A DNA stretch of 64,000 nucleotides from Piezodorus guildinii (lineage: Eukaryota > Arthropoda > Insecta > Hemiptera > Pentatomidae): assembly GCA_023052935.1 (NCBI GenBank), contig CM041293.1, forward strand, positions 175,203,600 through 175,267,599. Reading direction: 5' to 3'. Made by a program: the position numbers and the translations under genes. The notes beneath the pieces were generated by a model. The model made no database searches and had not been told where the DNA came from. It saw nothing but the letters and a program-made list of their open reading frames with translations. This document shows positions 42,601 through 54,552 of the stretch, one piece after another (positions within the stretch are counted from its first letter, which is position 1; every line of letters begins with the position of its first letter).

Positions 42601-43870
42601 AATCTGGTGCGCACAACACACGACTTTCACTTACCCCTGTTTTTAAAATCAATTTAAGAATTTTCAAATACTTCTAGAGATGTAAATAAATTGTTAAAAA
42701 GAGAAGTGCTTTATTTATTTGGCAATGCTGCCCAAATACATCGTGTTGCTTATATAACACAGCATACTTATCAATCACTTGGACATATTTTACATACATT
42801 TTCAATTTTTTTCCCCCTATTCCTATACAAATTTATAATATTTACAAGTTTTTTTTTCTCTTTGAGCCATTTACATTATTTTATTATGTTTCTCTCTACC
42901 ACTATATTGTAAATTTAGACCTTTGGTGTGCTCATAATCAAAATATAATAAAACCATAGGTTGAAAAGATCGGAAGTCAGTCTTTTATTAAATATTTTAA
43001 TTTTGCTGACGTCTCGGCTCAAGCTTGTGAGCCATCATCAGGGCATTACTGAGCTATGTCCAAGCATAAAAAGAGTTTGTTTATGCTTTGAGAACTCTGT
43101 CTATGCTTGAACATGGCTCAGTAATGCCCTGATGATGGCTAAGAAGCTTGAGCCGAAACGTCAGCAAAATTAAAATATTTAACAAAAGACTGACTCCCGA
43201 TTATTTCAACCTATAATAGTTTCTACAGTCGACTATACATCCTCAATTAATGAAATCGAGTTTCAATAGAAACATGTGTTTTATTGGCTTTTAATCACTC
43301 TTCGTTTACTTTTACAATTTTTCGTCTAAAATAACATTTTTTCTAAATTCTTTAGCTATCCAACGGTATATTCTACATCTACATTACTGGTTTTATGTTA
43401 AAAAACCACAAAATTCAAAAATATTCAACGTCTATATTTAGCTGTTTTTTATCAATCAAGAGGGAGAGAATGTAAAATGTCTGCATTTAAGCCCCATCAG
43501 ACTATTTCAATCAGAATGAAACCTACATGCTATCAAAGCCCATTAAATTTTACATCGATATAGCGAGTTTAATCAAAATCGTTAGAGCCGTTTTTGAGAA
43601 AATCGTAAAAAGGTGCTAAATGCATGGGATAAAGTAGGAATTCCGGTCAGCCGATTTTAGTGAAAAGGTTGCTATACCATCTCGGTTGTATAGCTGTCCT
43701 AAATATGAAATTTCAGTTCCTTACGACTTTTCGTTTTTGCGGGACATGGTTATTTGGACTCAGAGGCCCTAAAACGTCTATTTCCATTGAAAACTGGAAT
43801 TCGAAAATTTTTACGATCGTTATACTTTCCCCTAATTTATATTTTATATATTGTTAAGTGAAAGTAAAAA
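42601..43870 (+). repeat. HINE-like copy split by a foldback insertion
   Basis: Starts TCTGGTGCGCACAACACACG, breaks near 42687, resumes near 43240 (CAATAGAAACATGTGTTTTA) and ends TGTTAAGTGAAAGTAAAAAT. Confidence 0.75.
42955..43205. mobile_element. Foldback element with inverted hammerhead-like motifs
   Basis: Arms of about 110-120 bases, 42955-43066 and 43085-43205, are inverted copies (AAGTCAGTCTTTTATTAAAT... and its reverse near 43185). Each arm carries CTGATGA, a GGCT..AGCC stem and GAAAC-GTC (43129-43162, plus; the minus-strand copy at 43008-43041 has GAGAC). This arrangement resembles hammerhead ribozymes found in Penelope-like elements. No Penelope coding sequence is present. Confidence 0.6.
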
Positions 43871-44039
43871 TTATGAAGTAAAATATCGGTTCCAGATCCA
43901 TTAAATATATGTAAAATCTTATAATGCGAAGTGTTTTGACTAATGTGTGTCAAGCGGGACTGACATGGTTTTCAGTCGATCACAATCGTTCGATCACTTG
44001 GGGAAGATAATAACCTCTTTGGTGGCTTTGTAATGGAAG

Positions 44040-44300
44040 AGGAGTGGGTCCGACCTCCTTTCTTCGGCTATTTCTAGGGCGCCCTCTAAGAACTCCATTA
44101 TTCCCGCTGTTCCTGGAGGCCTTCCTGGGCCTCCCGCGGGGTGGAAATTGTGCCACGGTCAGAAGGAGAATACAATGGTCGGAGGAAGGAATTATGTGGA
44201 TGTTATATATAGGATATACTTATACTCTTGCAGCTTCATGTCTGGAAAGATCAGAATAATTTTCCAAACGTGCATTAACCAACTATTAATGAAGCTCGAT
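44040..44300. other. GC-richer unassigned stretch
   Basis: 44040-44180 is noticeably GC-rich with a 71-codon plus-strand frame. No family recognised; perhaps a LINE 5' piece. Confidence 0.25.
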
Positions 44301-44304
44301 TATT

Positions 44305-45112
44305 TGAATAAATTTGGTACGGGCAACACACAAAATTCACTTTGAATCGTTGTTAAAATAGATTAGAGAATTTTCGAATACAGTTAGAGATGAGAATTAG
44401 TGAAACTGAGAAAGAATTAATTAAATTGAATTTATATAGAAACTAAAAATCTATAATATTGTTATCTAAAACAAGCAGTAAGTTTTCATCTCTCTTTATT
44501 AACTTTTACAAACTTGTGTCTAAAATAATATTTTTTTTCAAAATCTTTAGCTTTCAAACGGTATGTTATACTTGTATATTACTGTTCTTAGGTTAAAAAA
44601 CGAAAATTTGCATTAAACAAATATTTTTGCAGATTTCTCCTTTAGTTGAATATCGAATTCGTTCACCTTATATATTTACCTATCCTTTCATCAATGATGA
44701 TATGTTTTTTTCTTTTGTTTTTTATAGAATCTTCAAAATTAAAGGTTGTTTAGTGGAAGAAAATAATATCGGCGTTTAAGTACTGTCAGACTATTTCAAT
44801 CAGAAAATAAACCTAGATAAGATTGAAGCCCATTAAACTTTACATCGATATAGCGAGTTTAATTAAAATCATTAGAGCTGATTTTTAGAAAATCATAAAA
44901 AGGTCCTTTCTGTAATCTCTCGGGCGTATAGTTGTCTTAAATGTGAAATTTCAGTTTCGTACGACTTATCGTTTTGGCGCTAGACTTACCACAGATACAC
45001 AGACCTTTGGCCTCTGGCGACCCTAAAACGCGTATTTCCGCCGAAAACTGGAATTCGAAAATTCGCAGGATTGCAATACTATATATTTCATACATAGGTA
45101 AGGGAAAGTAAA
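44305..45112 (+). repeat. HINE-like element, divergent copy
   Basis: Runs from TTTGGTACGGGCAACACACA to CATACATAGGTAAGGGAAAG with all family landmarks but more substitutions than the best copies and a deletion near 44900. Confidence 0.75.
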
Positions 45113-45148
45113 AACTACACTCTTTTAATACTACATTCAATAATTACT

Positions 45149-45779
45149 GGGTTGTTTCACATGAAATGTCCGTTTTTATGGTTTCTGAAATACATAAAGG
45201 ATTTTGCAGGTCTCTGTTGTTTTCTTCCGAACGTTTACATATTTAAAGTAAAAAGTTACTAATCCTCTACCTTTGTATTATAAACATTAGCTTCCCAATC
45301 AATTACCCACTTTTTAGTATACCTCTAAATATGAACATGGGAACACGCGATTTTCGAGTAATATTTTTGTACGAGTTTAAACTCAGCCATTCAGCAGCTG
45401 AGGCCGCTAGAAATATTTGCAAGGCGTTTGGGGAAGAGAGTGTTAATGAAAGGACCATTCGCCGTTGGTTTGCTGTTTTCAGCTGGGGATACCGACTTAG
45501 AAAACTTGCCCCGAGGAAGACCTCCGTCCGTAATAGACAATGATGTCCTCAAACATACAGTAGAAGGAAACCCCTACCAAACAGTTAAAGGACTCAGTGC
45601 GTTTTCAGGTTTTGTTTCACTTCAAAGCTCAGAGTTTTTCTGTTCGTAGGATAAAAAAGTTGGTGTCACGTTGGGAAAAATGTGTAGAAAAAGAAGGTAC
45701 ATACTAAGAATAAATTTATCTTGTTTTCATATCGTATTTTTAATAAAAATCCTTTACCTTGAAAATGGACATTTCATAT
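45149..45779 (+). mobile_element. mariner deletion derivative with HTH domain
   Basis: Left end TGGGTTGTTTCACATGAAAT, right end worn (ATGGACATTTCATAT). The frame encodes the transposase N-terminus: FRVIFLYEFKLSHSAAEAAR, FGEESVNERTIRRWFAVF, a frameshift, then ENLPRGRPPSVIDNDVLK and TVEGNPYQTVKGLSA. It then jumps to the extreme C-terminus, so the whole catalytic domain is lost. It keeps the helix-turn-helix region missing from the other three copies. Confidence 0.85.
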
Positions 45780-45844
45780 ATGATGTAATAATACTTAATG
45801 AAGAATTGTAAATTATACTCTTCAACAGCCATTTGATATTCATT

Positions 45845-46203
45845 TTACGTCACTTCATGCTACTGTGGCTAATCAGACTAGCCTACAGTGGGAGTCCTAA
45901 ATTTTTTCTATCCAGGTAAAATTAGGATAGAGGTATTTAACGAGTACCTGCCATCCCACATGCTTGATAAAACCATTTCATGGGAGCTACCTGTAGCATA
46001 AGGGCATTACAGCTTTCTATTGCCAAGGTCACGGGTTCAAAGCTGCAGCTGGTCCTTCGGAAATACTCCGAACTGTTTGTGTCAGGTACTCGTTAAAGAT
46101 CCCTATTATAATTAAACCAGTGTAGGCAACATTCAGAACTCCCACTGTTGAATCTTACGATTACCCACAGTACCCATAAAGTCACGTTAAATAAATAAAC
46201 AAA
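45845..46203. repeat. Inverted pair of SINE-B copies
   Basis: 45845-45985 is SINE-B in reverse (CACTTCATGCTACTGTGGCT..). 45990-46203 is SINE-B forward (ACCTGTAGCATAAGGGCATT, CACGGGTTCAAAG, CAGGTACTCGTTAAAGATCC, CGTTAAATAAATAAACAAAC). Confidence 0.7.
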
Positions 46204-46254
46204 CATAACTAGTCGTAGTAACGAAATCTAATCCATTTATGTATTGAAGTTATT

Positions 46255-46545
46255 TGTTTGTTTATTTATTTAACGTCACTTTATGGTACTATGGCTAATC
46301 GGACGATGCTACAGTGGAAGTCCTAAATTTTGCCTATCCAGGTTTTATTAGGGTAGGGATCTTTAACGAGTTACTGACATCGCACAGGCTCGGGACCACC
46401 TTTTCAACGTCCCCTCCGAAGGACGACGTAACTAAGGATTTTTTACTCCCATTAAAAAATTCTAGGACCACCTGCGGATTTGAACCAGTGACCTTTGGCA
46501 TAGGAGGCTGTTACGCTAGCCACCCAGCTACAAGTGATCCCATGT
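46255..46545 (-). repeat. SINE-B copy
   Basis: GTTTATTTATTTAACGTCAC to CTAGCCACCCAGCTACAAGT. Almost the same as the 29122 copy, including the truncated head. Confidence 0.8.
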
Positions 46546-46729
46546 ATTGAAGTATTAACCGACCAGAAAAATATAATTTATTCGTACATTTTTGTTATTC
46601 TTAGGAGTCCCTGATTTTCATTTCATTTATTTATTTATAAATTTGGTTGTATTTACCTAAAAATTATATTCAAGTATCGGTTAGCGGATGCTACATTCTA
46701 AATAATCAATAATCAATCTAACTAGGAAT

Positions 46730-46815
46730 TTTTTACTCCCTTTAAAAGATCCAATGGCCATTTACCGGGTTTGAACCCGTAATCTCTGATGAGCCACTAC
46801 ACCTCAGGTGAAAAC
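46730..46815 (-). repeat. SINE-B head fragment
   Basis: GGCCATTTACCGGGTTTGAA and GAGCCACTACACCTCAGGTG are the reverse of the head. Confidence 0.55.
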
Positions 46816-47164
46816 CTTTATTGGTTATTAATATCACTAAACGAAATTCTTTAGATGGAATCCTCAGCGTTCACCCTGGACATTGCTTGTATCAAAATAT
46901 AGTAGAATATTTGGAAATAATAAGGTGTTGAATAAAAAATTTGTATTTTTGAAGGAAATAGGTGAAGGATACACTAAATCATATAATGTTTATGAAACAT
47001 CTTAAGCACTCCAACACTTTTGAGACTGACGTCAACAGAATTAAAAGACAGGACCCGGCTGCATAACGGTCTGTGTAGTTGCCTGTTTGCTAATTTGCAC
47101 GCTGCATTCCACTGCCTCTCTCGGTGCATGGTATTCATCTAAGGGAATGGAAAAATATTTGTAT

Positions 47165-47165
<1 letters not shown>

Positions 47166-47224
<59 letters not shown>

Positions 47225-47253
47225 TTATTTATATATACACACACACACACACT
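47166..47253. repeat. TA then CA microsatellite
   Basis: About 30 TA units, then TTTATTTATATATA and an ACACAC run. It directly precedes a HINE-like fragment and is probably its expanded internal or terminal microsatellite. Confidence 0.9.
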
Positions 47254-47254
47254 C

Positions 47255-47500
47255 ACTTGTACTATGCATTTTGCACCTTTATACGATTTCCTCAAAAACG
47301 GCTGTAACGATTTTGATTAACCTCTATATATCGATATAAAATTTGATGGGCTTTAGTATCAAATAATTTTAATTCTTATTGAAATAGTCTGACAGGGCTT
47401 AAATGCCGATATTTTAAATTTTCTTTCTCTTAAGTACCTTTAATTTTGTAGATTCTATAGAAAATAACCATATTATATTGTTTTTTTTGTTAAAAGCACA
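47255..47500 (-). repeat. HINE-like fragment
   Basis: TTGTACTATGCATTTTGCAC through AATTTTGTAGATTCTATAG, then truncated. Confidence 0.65.
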
Positions 47501-47711
47501 AAAAATTGTTTTTTTACACCACTATTGTTCTTAGGAGACTGTAGTCTATACTCTTTTATTCTTTCTTTTCCAAGTTTTTTTAAATTAGAGGTGTGCATGT
47601 CTAGAGACTGAAGTTCTCATGTTTTCTGATAGGTTTTTAAATTCACTATAAGAACAAAAATCATTGAAATCGTATAAGTAGCAGTTGTCATGAATCGTAT
47701 ATTGGCATTTT

Positions 47712-47712
<1 letters not shown>

Positions 47713-47769
<57 letters not shown>

Positions 47770-47772
47770 TTT
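47713..47772. repeat. Poly-T run followed by GT repeat
   Basis: About 44 consecutive T followed by seven GT units. Confidence 0.95.
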
Positions 47773-48119
47773 GGTAACTCTATGGAAATTCTTCGAACCA
47801 ACTCTTCGCTCTTACCTCAAACGCCCTAGCCACCGTCCATCTGGATTAATCGTTTAAAGAAAACTGAGCTGATATCCTAAAGATATATATTATCCTTACG
47901 TAAGGACAATAATTTGCCCGATCTTGTTAACTACCAACTACCACGCATCCGTGAAAGGTCAGTGCGTTCCTTTCAAACCCTGATTGGGGAATCCGTGGAA
48001 TGCACCTAAATGTCAGAAAATCGTTGCTAGTTACGCTACAGCCAAGCGCGTATTTCTCAAGTCTACTTTCACTATAATTTGTATCCAACTGTGTCCGATA
48101 GTAGTTTGCACTAAGGGGT

Positions 48120-48555
48120 TTTAAATTCAGTTCTTGCTCGCCGCTTTGGGGCTCTACTAAACCATCAAATTCTTCCCGCATCCAATTCTTACAATCCAAA
48201 ATCCTTCGTAAAATCCTCAATGCGCCTTACTTTGTAAGGAATAAACTTATCCATAAAGACCTTAATGTTCCCTTTGTTACTGATTTGGCCCGGACCAGGT
48301 ATCAATCCTTTCATGACAAACTCCATTCGCACTCTAACCCACTAGTTTCAATCCTTTCATCCTCATCAATTCCGGATAATCCTCCGAGGCGCCTGAAAAG
48401 GAAATGGCCCCCGGACCTTCTAGTTTAGAATATTTTTAGAGTGCTTCCAACGGGAAGCTTCTCTACATGTATATCATGTCATTGTATTATATAACACATC
48501 ACATTTACTTGATGTATTTTTGTTAATACAGTTGTAAATACCAATAAAATAATTT
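48120..48555 (+). mobile_element. LINE-J 3' end
   Basis: Sense strand: GGGGCTCTACTAAACCATCA, AATTCTTACAATCCAAAATC, CTTATCCATAAAGACCTTAA, ACTAGTTTCAATCCTTTCAT and TGCTTCCAACGGGAAGC, with 3' end TTGTAAATACCAATAAAATA. The encoded C-terminus is frameshifted. Upstream 47860-48120 may also belong to it. Confidence 0.75.
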
Positions 48556-48799
48556 TTTTAAAAATAAGGTTTGTTCCAACAAGTGTTTTAAGGCTCGTGT
48601 TGGAACAGTATCACAGTTAAAATCTTTAAATGGAGTACACTCATTTCCCAAATTACCAGGAAATCCATCTCTACTCAAACAGCTCTTACGCTTCCATTTA
48701 GATTACGGATGGCTAGTGTTGGGTTGTAAAATAAGTTCGTTGCGTTTTTAAATATTTCAATTCTCTATATTCAATATTTTATTCTCTCTGTGTTATTTT

Positions 48800-49170
48800 T
48801 TATTTATTTATTGAAATTTACAACTTTATTAGTTAATACATCTAATAAATTAGCGGATAATATTTATATATAATATAAATGAAAAGACATGTGAAGAATA
48901 TGTCAATTGGCAGCACTCCACTAGGTAATCTAAACTAGAAGGTCTTGAGGCCATCTTCTTTTCAGACGACTCGAAGGATTATCAGGAATGGAAGAGGAAG
49001 TACCTGGCATCACACAGACTCGGAGCCACCATTTTATATCCCCTCCGAAGGACAATGTAACCAGGACTTTTTACTCCTTTTGAAAAATCCTAGGACCATC
49101 CGCCGGGTTTGAAACTGTGATCTTGGGGATAGAATGCTGTTATGCTAGCCACTACACCAAGTGTGACCCC
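48800..49170 (-). repeat. LINE-J 3' end joined to SINE-B fragment
   Basis: 48800-48997 is LINE-J reverse (TTTATTGAAATTTACAACTT, ATGTCAATTGGCAGCACTCC, GGAATGGAAGAGGAAGT). From 48998 it continues as SINE-B reverse (ACCTGGCATCACACAGACTC, CCGGGTTTGAAACTG). The junction looks like a recombination or truncated insertion. Confidence 0.7.
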
Positions 49171-49309
49171 TGATCAATTAATTTTTTTCAGTACAAAAAA
49201 AAAAAAAAAAAAAAAAGTCAAATTTGAAGTTTGAATACAATCAATCTTTTTCTTACCATGAACAAATCATTTTGGGATATTTTATTATTTGGACCGAAAG
49301 TGTGCACGT

Positions 49310-50035
49310 AATTTTTTTTTTTTTAATTTATTGAAATTTACAACTGTACTAGTAAATAAATCAATTAAATTGGCTCATAATATAGATAGTATGCATGAAA
49401 AGACATGAAGAGAATATGCCCATTGGCAACACTCCACTAGGTAATCTACAATAGAAGGTCTCGAGGCCATCTTCTTTTCAGACGCCTCGGAGGGTTGTCA
49501 GGAATGGAAGAGGAAGCAAGGATGGAAACTAGTGGGTTAAAATGGAAGTGGAGTTTATCATGGAAGGATTGATACCTCGTACGGGCTAAATCAGCAACAG
49601 ATATTAATAAATAAACATATGGGATATTAAGGTCTTTATGGATGAGTTTATTTGTGACAAAGTAAGGAGCATTAAGGATTTTTCGAAGGATTTTGGATTG
49701 TAAAGATTGAATACGGGAAGAATTTGATGGTTTAGTAGAGCCCTAAGGCTCAACTCCGTACTTCCAGATAGGCCTTATGATGTTGATATAGGTCAGCCTT
49801 TTGTAGTTAAGTGGAAGGTTAGAGCGTCTGTCCAGTAAGTGTTGAAGTAAGCGAAAGCGGCGGGCAGTTTCTTGTCGTTTCAGTCTTGTGTGCGGATTCC
49901 AAGTTTGACGTTTTTCAAGTAGGACTGCTAGATAGCGAATCTGTTCAACCGGGACTAGCGGAATATTATTAAAGGACACTGTAGGGCAGGATGTCATAGG
50001 TTTACGACGAAGGGACAAATAAATAAAGGAGAAAA
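49310..50035 (-). pseudogene. LINE-J, longest copy, 5' truncated
   Basis: The minus strand encodes, from about 50020 down, RRKPMTSCPTVSFNNIPLV, EQIRYLAVLLEKRQTWNPH, ARRFRLLQHLLDRRSNLPLN, YKRLTYINIIRPIWKYGVEP and, after a frameshift, SKILRKILNAPYF-like text. Then the 3' UTR ends in TTGTAAATTTCAATAAATT and a T/A run. The layout is the post-RT part of a Jockey-type LINE. The RT core is absent; it is cut at a HINE-like fragment on the right. Confidence 0.8.
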
Positions 50036-50352
50036 GAGCCAATATATTTTTGTATGCAAATTTCGTGTTTTTGAACATAAAAAAAGTAATATAGATGTAT
50101 CATATATCGTTGAAAAGCTATTATCTTATACACAACCTTGTAAAAGTTAATAGAGGGTGATGAAAAGCCGATAAAACTAAGTGATCATTTCAGATAAAAA
50201 TATAATGGATTATTACATTAAAAACACCAGTTTCTATAAAAATTCCATTTAACTATTTCTTTAATATTTTATTATCATCTCTAAAATAATTAAAAATTTA
50301 TTTTAACAAGGGAAATAAGTGAAAGTCGTGTGTTCCGCGCACCAGATTTTTA
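50035..50352 (-). repeat. HINE-like fragment
   Basis: AAAGAGCCAATATATTTTTG through GTCGTGTGTTCCGCGCACCA; the reverse-orientation start of the element. Confidence 0.7.
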
Positions 50353-50886
50353 CTTTAGAATTTTTACTTCAGGTTTGTTCCAACTCCATACTTTGGACAA
50401 CTAAAAGACTGGTCATGGAATAGTTGACACTTGAAATCTTGTCATCGTTGGGTGTGTACATCTATTTTGTCGGTTCATTTTTTTTTTTTTTTTTAATGGT
50501 TTTATAACTCTTTTTCTTGGTACCATATCGGGCAGCTTTCCCTAAAAGCTTAAGAACTTGCTGTTTTTTTAATATACTGTAGTTCCAAAAGAGCTTTTAG
50601 TTTTTAACTATGAAACTTGTTTTCTTCTACTTGAAGCTCTTTAAATATTCATATCTCTGGGGGAAAAACAATTTTTACAACAAAAAAACTTTTTCATAAC
50701 TTAATTTAAGAAATTAGCATATGGACCACGCACACACAAGATCAGTGTTTTGATTGGCTAAAAATCTTGTTGGAACACACCTGCGTAAGTGACAGCAACA
50801 TAGTCTAGGAAAAAGATCCCAAAACTACTGATCTCTTGGTCCTGAGATAGAATTCCGGCAGTGGCAGAATAATTATATACTCGTAT
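50353..50886. other. Unrecognised sequence
   Basis: AT-rich; no gene or repeat recognised. Confidence 0.35.
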
Positions 50887-50890
50887 TCTA

Positions 50891-52405
50891 TTGGGTTGTG
50901 TCACATGAAATGTCCGTTTTCAAGGTAAAGGATTTTTATTAATAATACCATATGATAACAAGATAATTTTATTCGAAGTATATACCTTCTTTTTCTACAC
51001 ATTTTCCCCAACGTGACACCAACTTTTTTATCCCCGAACTGAAAAACTCCGAGCTTTTCACTTGATCATCATTTTCAAAAAGTTTTCCTTTGACGAAGTT
51101 GTCTCAATTCCTGAACAGGTGGTAATATGTTGGAGACAAGTCGGGAGAATATGGTGGGTGCGGAAGAACTTCGTAGCCCAGATCATTCAATTTTTGCACG
51201 GTATGTTTTGAAACATGGGGCCTTGCTGCTGCTGAGTGAGATCATGAGGTAACCATGTATCGAGCACTTTTACTTTCCCAATACACTTTAAATGTCTGGA
51301 AACGGTAGATGCACTTGCATTTAGTTGTGTTGAGAGTCCTTTAACTTTTTGGTAGGTGTTGGGATGAGTGACATTAAAACGAAATAAAAGACTGGGCTAA
51401 CGTAGACTCGATCCCGTATCGAAAAGAGCTGGTCTTGAGTACTTAATCATTAAAATAAAAAAAAGGTAATATTAAATAAAAAGATAAAATTGAAAGTAAA
51501 CAAAATAAATAAAAGTTTAATATAAAAAAATATGAGGAAAATTTACAAAAAAATATAAAAACCATTTGATTTATAAAAAAAAATCTTCTATTAACCTAAC
51601 TGTAAAAAAAAGGTTCTAAAATTGGGTTAGTAGGTTAGTCTTACTACTAATGGTACAAAAAATGAATAAATATAATGAGAATATATATATATATATATAG
51701 GATAGTTATCTGTCCATATTTTCTTTGGTTCCGCACGACGGGTAGGCGATTGTGATCCACTGGAAGGACGGTTGGTTATGTTCCACACTACGGGTAGGCG
51801 ATTCTGGAAGGACGGTTGTTTATCTTCAAAAAGATGAGACGAAGTCCTGATCGAAGATGGTTTGAAGGCCTAACGAAAGAAGCGTGCTCTCTGCTTACTG
51901 GGGCGATCGGTACTGTCTTGCGGGCAAAGGGGCACTGTTATCTGTCTAATCCCTAACTAAACTTGAATATAAACACTAAAAGACGTAAATATAACATGCA
52001 AACCAACAAAAGAAACATTTTCCTCATAAAAAAAAACTAATTTTAATTTAATTTGATTTTTAAATTATAAACAAAATATACAGAAACAAATATAATGTTC
52101 AGGCTCAAACAGTAGGGGTTTCCTTCTACTGTATGTTTGAGGACATCGTCTATCACGGACGGAGGTCTTCCTCGGGGCAAGTTTTCCAAGTCGGTATCCC
52201 CAGCTGAAAACTTAGGAAACCAACGGCGAATGGTCCGTTCATTAACACTCCCTTCCCCAAACGCCTTGCATAATAATACAATACAAAGGTAGAGGATTAG
52301 TAACTGTTTACTTTAAATATGTAAACATTCGGAAGAAAACAATAGAGACCTACAAAATCCTTTATGTATTTCAGAAACTATAAAAACGGACATTTCATGT
52401 GAATA
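50891..52405 (-). mobile_element. mariner deletion derivative, copy 2, split by a solo LTR
   Basis: Left end TTGGGTTGTGTCACATGAAA next to TA; right end worn. It has the same internal deletion junction (near 51230) as copy 1, and more of the N-terminal part than copy 1 (LENLPRGRPP, and RRWF near 52225). It is interrupted at 51357-52111. Confidence 0.85.
51357..52111. mobile_element. Solo LTR
   Basis: 755 bases starting TGTTGGGATGAGTGACATTA and ending CTCAAACA (TG...CA). It is flanked on both sides by GTAGG (51352-51356 and 52112-52116), and the mariner sequence closes up when it is removed. It contains internal short repeats (GGGTAGGCGATT..GGAAGGACGGTTG twice). 5-bp duplication and TGTTG start fit a BEL/Pao or Gypsy LTR; which one is unclear. 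Confidence 0.82.
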
Positions 52406-53280
52406 AACGCAATATATTCTATATGCGTGAGAAAGAACTGTTTTTTTTGTCATATAATTTTCATGTGATTAATAAAATTAAATATTAATGTCAGAGTTTG
52501 GAGTATCAAGACATATTTTTTATTGTTTCATCCTAAAATATGCTCTGTGGTGAATTACAGATTTATTCTTTTCAAGGGTTCAGGGTCACCTCGAATCTAT
52601 ACTTCTAAAATTCAGGGGTGGGTTTAGTACATACAAAGATTTCTTTTTCTTGGAAGGTTATTAGGCCGATATCGCACTCATCCGTTTTTTTACAACTTCA
52701 AATACCCACTTTTTCAGGCAGGGTTTTTCACTGGATACTACCTTCCAACTACCCCAAACCTGAAATAACAAAATGGATCCTAACTCATCCTGGATTCCAA
52801 GAATATTAGCTCACTGCTCAATTCACGGTTCTTCTTCAAATTGATAAAATTACTTTAGCAGAAATGAGTTGAGCTAGCTATTATTGTAAAGCAAATAATG
52901 TGGTTTTGTGATCTTGGATCCGATGAAGCTTTGGTAGACTGTAAGTAATTATCTGCTGTTTAAGAGGCTTAAGTCCCGTTTTGTCGCATTAAATAGTAAC
53001 TCAAGGGCTGTCGACATCCACTCATTAACAATTAATTGTAACGACCTAATTTTTTTTTTAGACGAACTAATCACTTATGCTGTATTATTGCTTTAGCACG
53101 TTCGCGCCGGGACGAATATCTACGTTTTTCCGTGTGAGGCGGGACTGTGTTAGCTGCTTAGCTTAGCAGGGCCACACTGTTCCAAGTTGCAATGTGTTTA
53201 ATGCCAGATCACAACAGTTCGAGGCTTCCAACTTGTATATAATTATAATTATTATAATTCCAAATCCATTATTGTATATA
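52406..53280. other. Unrecognised sequence
   Basis: 53090-53230 is less AT-rich but has no open frame. No known repeat seen. Confidence 0.35.
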
Positions 53281-54165
53281 ATTACTTTCACTAACTATAT
53301 ATAGTAAGGGAAAGTATTGCGATCGTGAAAATTTTCTAATTCCAGTTTTCAACGAAAATACACATTTTAGGGTCCCCTTAGTCCAAATAACCAAGTCCCG
53401 CAAAAAGGTCTGTGTGTATGTGTGTGGTAACTCCTGGGCGGAAACAGTAAGTCCTATGAAACTCAAATTTCATATTTCAGACATATACATAATACAAATA
53501 AATGAGCTTACCAGAAGAGCCACTTTATACTATGCATTTTGCACCTTTTTTCGATTTTCTGAAAAACGATTCCGACGATTTTGATGAAACTCGCTATATC
53601 AATGTAACATTTAATAGGCTTAAACGTCATCTAGATTTCATTCTGATTAAAATGGTCTGACAGGGCTTGAATGCCGATATTTTAAATTTTCTTCCCCTAA
53701 AGTACCTTTAATTTTGTACATTCTATAAAAATAACCAAATTATCTTGTTAGCAATGATAAATAACATGTAAATATGTAAGTTGTGCTAATTTGAAAAACA
53801 ACTAAAGGAGAAAAATGAAAAAAATATTTTTTTAATGAAATTTTTTGATTTTGAAAATATGAACAGTAATATAAATGTATGATATACCGTTTGAAAGCTA
53901 AAGATTTCAGAAAAAATATAATCTCATACACAAGCTTTTAAAAGTTAATAGAGAGTGATGAAAAGCCGATAAAACTAATTGATTATTTTAGATAATAATA
54001 TAATAGATTTTTTAATAACACACATCTTTCTATAGAAATTCCATTTAATTAATTCTTTAATGGTTTCACTAATTTTTATCTTTTACTGAATTTGAAAATT
54101 CTTTAATCGATTCTAAAAAGTGAGGTAAATGAAAGTCGTGTGTTGCCCGCACCAGATTTTTTTTT
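53281..54165 (-). repeat. HINE-like element, full length
   Basis: ATTACTTTCACTAACTATAT at one end, GTCGTGTGTTGCCCGCACCA at the other; about 885 bases with the GT microsatellite at 53410-53425. Confidence 0.85.
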
Positions 54166-54552
54166 GTTGTACATTATAATCGGATACAACTTTATCACGA
54201 GCGCTCTCTGATTTCCGATCTAGGAACAGAAAACTACATTAAACTCTAGAAATTACTACTAAATCGTTTGATATCTACCACATCCTGCCTCCCTCTTAAC
54301 AAATGCCATCTGAAGAGATAGAGCTACTAATGACTTCATTATTCCTTCCTCTCGACGATTCCATCTTCCGATAAGTGGTTGTTCTGAAAATAGACAGGTC
54401 CAAGCTAGGGGTTCACAATGGGATCTTTTATCTCAGCTCGATTCTCTCATTTAGGGCTTTCTATTTTTAAAACTGTAAATATTTAAATGGTTTGGAATAT
54501 TTGTAATACATTTATTATTAAATATTAATAATATAATCGATATGATAGTTTA
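54166..54552. other. Unrecognised sequence
   Basis: No open frame or repeat recognised. Confidence 0.35.

Noticed and set aside
47124..47339. Open frame across the TA repeat
   Set aside because: Translation of a microsatellite (alternating Ile and Tyr) only.
49254..49262. Alternative ATG-GTAAG start exon for tubulin
   Set aside because: More than 30 kb from exon 2, no TATA-like context, and the donor is poorer than at 16473.
51357..52111. Complete LTR retrotransposon
   Set aside because: Only one LTR-length unit with no internal coding; solo LTR.
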